A DNA stretch of 8,716 nt from Actinomycetes bacterium (GTDB lineage: Bacteria > Actinomycetota > Thermoleophilia > Gaiellales > Gaiellaceae). Each line of letters starts with the position of its first letter. The first letter of the stretch is position 1. This document shows positions 7,249-8,716 of this stretch, one piece after another. The stretch is taken from the NCBI GenBank assembly GCA_030624785.1, contig JAUXJK010000066.1:1-8716 (forward strand), given 5' to 3'. The position numbers and the translations under genes were made by a program. Under the pieces are notes generated by a model. It was not told the DNA's origin, did no database searches, and saw only the letters and a list, made by a program, of their open reading frames with translations.

Positions 7249-7848
7249 CCCCTCGCGAAGAAGGCGCACACCCATCGTCACGCGGTGCAGCGTCGACACG
7301 GCGATCAGGCCCGCGAATGTCCACGCGATGATCTCAGCGTGATCCGGCAAGACACAGAACGCGCCAAACGCCAGGATCGTCTCCGCTCCCTCGACGAGAC
7401 CCGGCACGAACCGAAGTGTCCGATCGTCCGATCGCTCGGCTCCTCGCTGTTCGAACAGCGAGGAAAGTGTGAGCCACACACCGGCGTTCAGGTAGAAAGC
7501 GGCGAGCAGCACGGCGCATGCAAGCCGTGCGGTTGGAACGGCGATCGCGACAGCGACCACGAAAGCCGCATAGAAGATGAGATCGGCAGCGAAATCGACG
7601 AATCCACCGACCGCCGACGTGCCACGGCGGCGAGCGAGCACACCATCGACTCCGTCGAGATATCGATTGATCGCGAAGAGGGCGAGGCCAATCCACCAGC
7701 GCTCGAACGCCACGGCGACGCACGCGCCGATACCCACGCCGAGCCCCGAGAGAGTTACGACCATTGGGTCGACGCGTCGCGTCGCCAGTGGCCGTGCTGC
7801 GACATCGAACGCCGGGCGAAGCCAATCCCGAGCCTGTGCGTCGAACAT
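7246..7848 (-). CDS. ynjF: CDP-alcohol phosphatidyltransferase, YnjF-like membrane enzyme
   Basis: This integral membrane enzyme should transfer a phosphatidyl or similar group from a CDP-activated lipid to an alcohol, or a related reaction. The family signature is present as Asp65-xx-Asp68-Gly69-xx-Ala72-Arg73, then seven residues, Gly81-xxx-Asp85-xxx-Asp89; the Asp residues bind metal and catalyse. The seven-residue spacing (eight in PgsA) matches E. coli YnjF as I recall it, as do NRYLDGVDGVLARRRG and GLVEGAETILAF (150-161). Its 200 aa hold about six hydrophobic segments (near 28-48, 51-62, 88-105, 108-130, 152-167, 172-190). The alcohol substrate is unknown. ATG at 7848 is the natural start, with no visible Shine-Dalgarno sequence. 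The gene is inverted inside the transporter cluster: convergent with the ATPase gene (8-base gap) and divergent from the permease gene (32-base gap). Confidence 0.92.
   Translation of the reverse strand: MFDAQARDWLRPAFDVAARPLATRRVDPMVVTLSGLGVGIGACVAVAFERWWIGLALFAINRYLDGVDGVLARRRGTSAVGGFVDFAADLIFYAAFVVAVAIAVPTARLACAVLLAAFYLNAGVWLTLSSLFEQRGAERSDDRTLRFVPGLVEGAETILAFGAFCVLPDHAEIIAWTFAGLIAVSTLHRVTMGVRLLREG
7441..7464. repeat. Perfect 24-bp palindrome inside the ynjF-like gene
   Basis: The half-site TCCTCGCTGTTC (7441-7452) is followed directly by its exact reverse complement (7453-7464). The next bases outward, C7440 and A7465, do not pair. As RNA it would fold into a 10-bp stem with a UCGA loop on either strand. 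It is in register with the codons and encodes SSLFEQRG (residues 129-136) of the minus-strand protein; the opposite strand reads the same peptide. Directly upstream on the plus strand the 8-bp unit GTCCGATC is repeated in tandem at 7418-7433. No T-tract follows on either strand, so this is not a standard terminator. Confidence 0.85.
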
Positions 7849-7880
7849 CGGGCGAGTATCCCACGCGCGCAGACAGGACG
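7849..7880. promoter_or_regulatory. Divergent gap between ynjF-like and permease genes, possible promoter region
   Basis: These 32 bases separate two divergent start codons. On the minus strand, GATACT (7860 down to 7855) resembles a -10 box and ends 6 bases before the ATG at 7848, which would fit leaderless or nearly leaderless transcription of the ynjF-like gene. I find no good -35 box upstream. On the plus strand, AGGA at 7875-7878 is a weak ribosome binding site only 2 bases from the permease ATG, and no plus-strand promoter is obvious. The permease may therefore depend on read-through from the ATPase gene. Confidence 0.3.
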
Positions 7881-8705
7881 ATGTCGCTAGCTCGTGAGCG
7901 CCTACAGCGCGGCCTCCTGCTCGCGCCCGCGATCACGACGCTCGTCGTTCTCTTCGGAGCGGCGCTAGCCGGCGCGCTGCGCCAGAGCTTCGATCCGACC
8001 CTGCTGGGAGGGCCGGCCAGCCTCAGCGCCTGGCACGACACGTTGAGCGACGGGACCTTCCACGACGCCGCCCTTTTCACGCTTCAGGTGACGGCGATGG
8101 CCACGATCGCATCCGCCTCAGTTGCGCTCCTGCTCGCCTGGTATCTGCGGCATACGGGAACGCTCACGCGGCTGCTGGCGAATCTTCCGGTGCCAGTACC
8201 CCACGTCCTCGTCACGGTCGTGGCGGTCGTGTGGCTGGCACCTGGTGGCCTCGCCGATCGGATGCTGGGGGGTCTCCCGTTCGACCTGGTGCGTGACGCT
8301 AACGGACTTGGCATCACCCTCGTCTACGCATACAAGGAGGGCCCGTTCCTCCTTCTCTTGTTGCTCATGGTCATGGGGCGCCACGTGGCCGAGCGCGAGG
8401 AGATGGCAGCTGTGCTGGGTGGATCCAGCTGGCGGCAGTTCCGCCACGTCGTGTGGCCTGCGGTGCGCATGCCGCTGGTTCTAGGGTCGATCGTCGTAGC
8501 CGCGTTCGTGCTCGGATCGTTCGAGGTTCCACTCGCGGTCGGGCCGACCTACCCCAGCACAATCGCCACCTACGCGCTCGATGCCACGCAGATCGACTTG
8601 ACCGGAGGGCGGGCCCGCGCGGCCGTCGCGCTGATCCTCGCAGCCGTCGCGTCGATAGCTCTCGCGCTTGCGGGCCTACGCGTCGCGAGGAGCTGGCGTG
8701 GCTAG
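7881..8705 (+). CDS. ABC transporter permease, single-domain, YnjC position
   Basis: This inner-membrane channel subunit belongs to the YnjB-type importer. The 274-aa protein has about six membrane segments (near 12-32, 64-88, 105-121, 143-166, 199-220, 247-268). Its cytoplasmic EAA loop, EEMAAVLGGSSWRQFRHVVWP (173-193), with the conserved Gly180 and the later Pro, docks on the ATPase. The stretches PVPHVLV and YKEGPFLLLLLLM resemble the YnjC permease as I recall it, but E. coli YnjC is one protein of about 511 aa holding two permease halves, whereas this gene stops after one. ATG 7881 is preferred because it gives a short N-terminus before the first membrane helix. GTG 7836 would overlap the start of the divergent gene and has no ribosome binding site. 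The stop overlaps the next start by 8 bases. Confidence 0.9.
   Translation: MSLARERLQRGLLLAPAITTLVVLFGAALAGALRQSFDPTLLGGPASLSAWHDTLSDGTFHDAALFTLQVTAMATIASASVALLLAWYLRHTGTLTRLLANLPVPVPHVLVTVVAVVWLAPGGLADRMLGGLPFDLVRDANGLGITLVYAYKEGPFLLLLLLMVMGRHVAEREEMAAVLGGSSWRQFRHVVWPAVRMPLVLGSIVVAAFVLGSFEVPLAVGPTYPSTIATYALDATQIDLTGGRARAAVALILAAVASIALALAGLRVARSWRG
8687..8692 (+). promoter_or_regulatory. Shine-Dalgarno site for the gene starting at 8698
   Basis: GAGGAG lies 5 bases before GTG 8698, a good match and spacing. It is the best ribosome binding site in the window and supports a real start inside the 3' end of the permease gene. Confidence 0.6.
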
Positions 8706-8716
8706 AGCCACCACGT
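8698..8716 (+). CDS. Start of a downstream gene, probably the second permease subunit (truncated by window end)
   Basis: GTG 8698 opens a frame reading MARATT up to the window edge. It overlaps the stop of the preceding permease gene (8703-8705) by 8 bases and is preceded by GAGGAG at ideal spacing, a typical coupled operon junction. Because the preceding permease is a single-domain protein and importers of this class need two permease halves, the second half is the likeliest product. That is inferred from context only; six codons cannot identify the protein. Confidence 0.55.

Noticed and set aside
7441..7464. Reading the 24-bp palindrome as a LexA/SOS box
   Set aside because: The core CTGT-TCGA-ACAG has 4 bases between half-sites, not the 8 of the E. 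coli box, and it lacks the GAAC/GTTC order of the Gram-positive box. It also lies deep in coding sequence.
7180..7890. Plus-strand open frame of 236 codons opposite the ynjF-like gene
   Set aside because: It is highly charged, with no membrane segments or recognisable motif, and it overlaps the end of the ATPase gene. The minus-strand phosphatidyltransferase with its full catalytic signature explains this DNA. Antisense RNA across it is still possible, but not as a gene.

Overview
The window is gene-dense, high-GC bacterial DNA (roughly 60-65% GC by eye) with very short intergenic gaps. GC-rich third codon positions, a lipoprotein ending its signal in AAAC-GGDD, and a radical SAM protein of a type I associate with mycobacteria and other actinobacteria all suggest an actinobacterium. 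The exact lineage, perhaps Acidimicrobiia-like, is only a guess. I see no tRNA, rRNA, CRISPR array, insertion sequence or phage gene.

Layout: (1) 1-3495 (+) is metH, cobalamin-dependent methionine synthase, missing about 58 N-terminal residues at the window edge and otherwise complete. (2) 3523-4977 (+) is a radical SAM enzyme of unknown function. (3) 4980-6188 (+) is a lipoprotein substrate-binding protein of the YnjB family. (4) 6164-7237 (+) is an ABC transporter ATPase that starts inside the end of ynjB. (5) 7246-7848 (-) is a CDP-alcohol phosphatidyltransferase closely resembling E. coli YnjF. (6) 7881-8705 (+) is an ABC permease. (7) From 8698 (+) a further gene starts with a good ribosome binding site, probably the second permease half, and runs off the window.

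Genes 1-4 are spaced by 27, 2 and -25 bases and look like one transcriptional unit. Genes 3-7 form a rearranged version of the poorly characterised E. coli ynjBCD-ynjF locus: an importer of unknown substrate next to a membrane enzyme that would attach an alcohol head group to a CDP-activated lipid. Here the ynjF-like gene is inverted and sits inside the transporter operon, which makes a possible noncontiguous operon. A radical SAM enzyme is attached to the front. A plausible but unproven reading is that the transporter brings in a small polar alcohol, the phosphatidyltransferase uses it as a lipid head group, and the radical SAM enzyme modifies the substrate or product.

Two DNA structures stand out from the coding background: a perfect 24-bp palindrome at 7441-7464 inside the ynjF-like gene, and an 11-bp-stem hairpin at 6110-6135 at the end of ynjB, just before the ATPase start.
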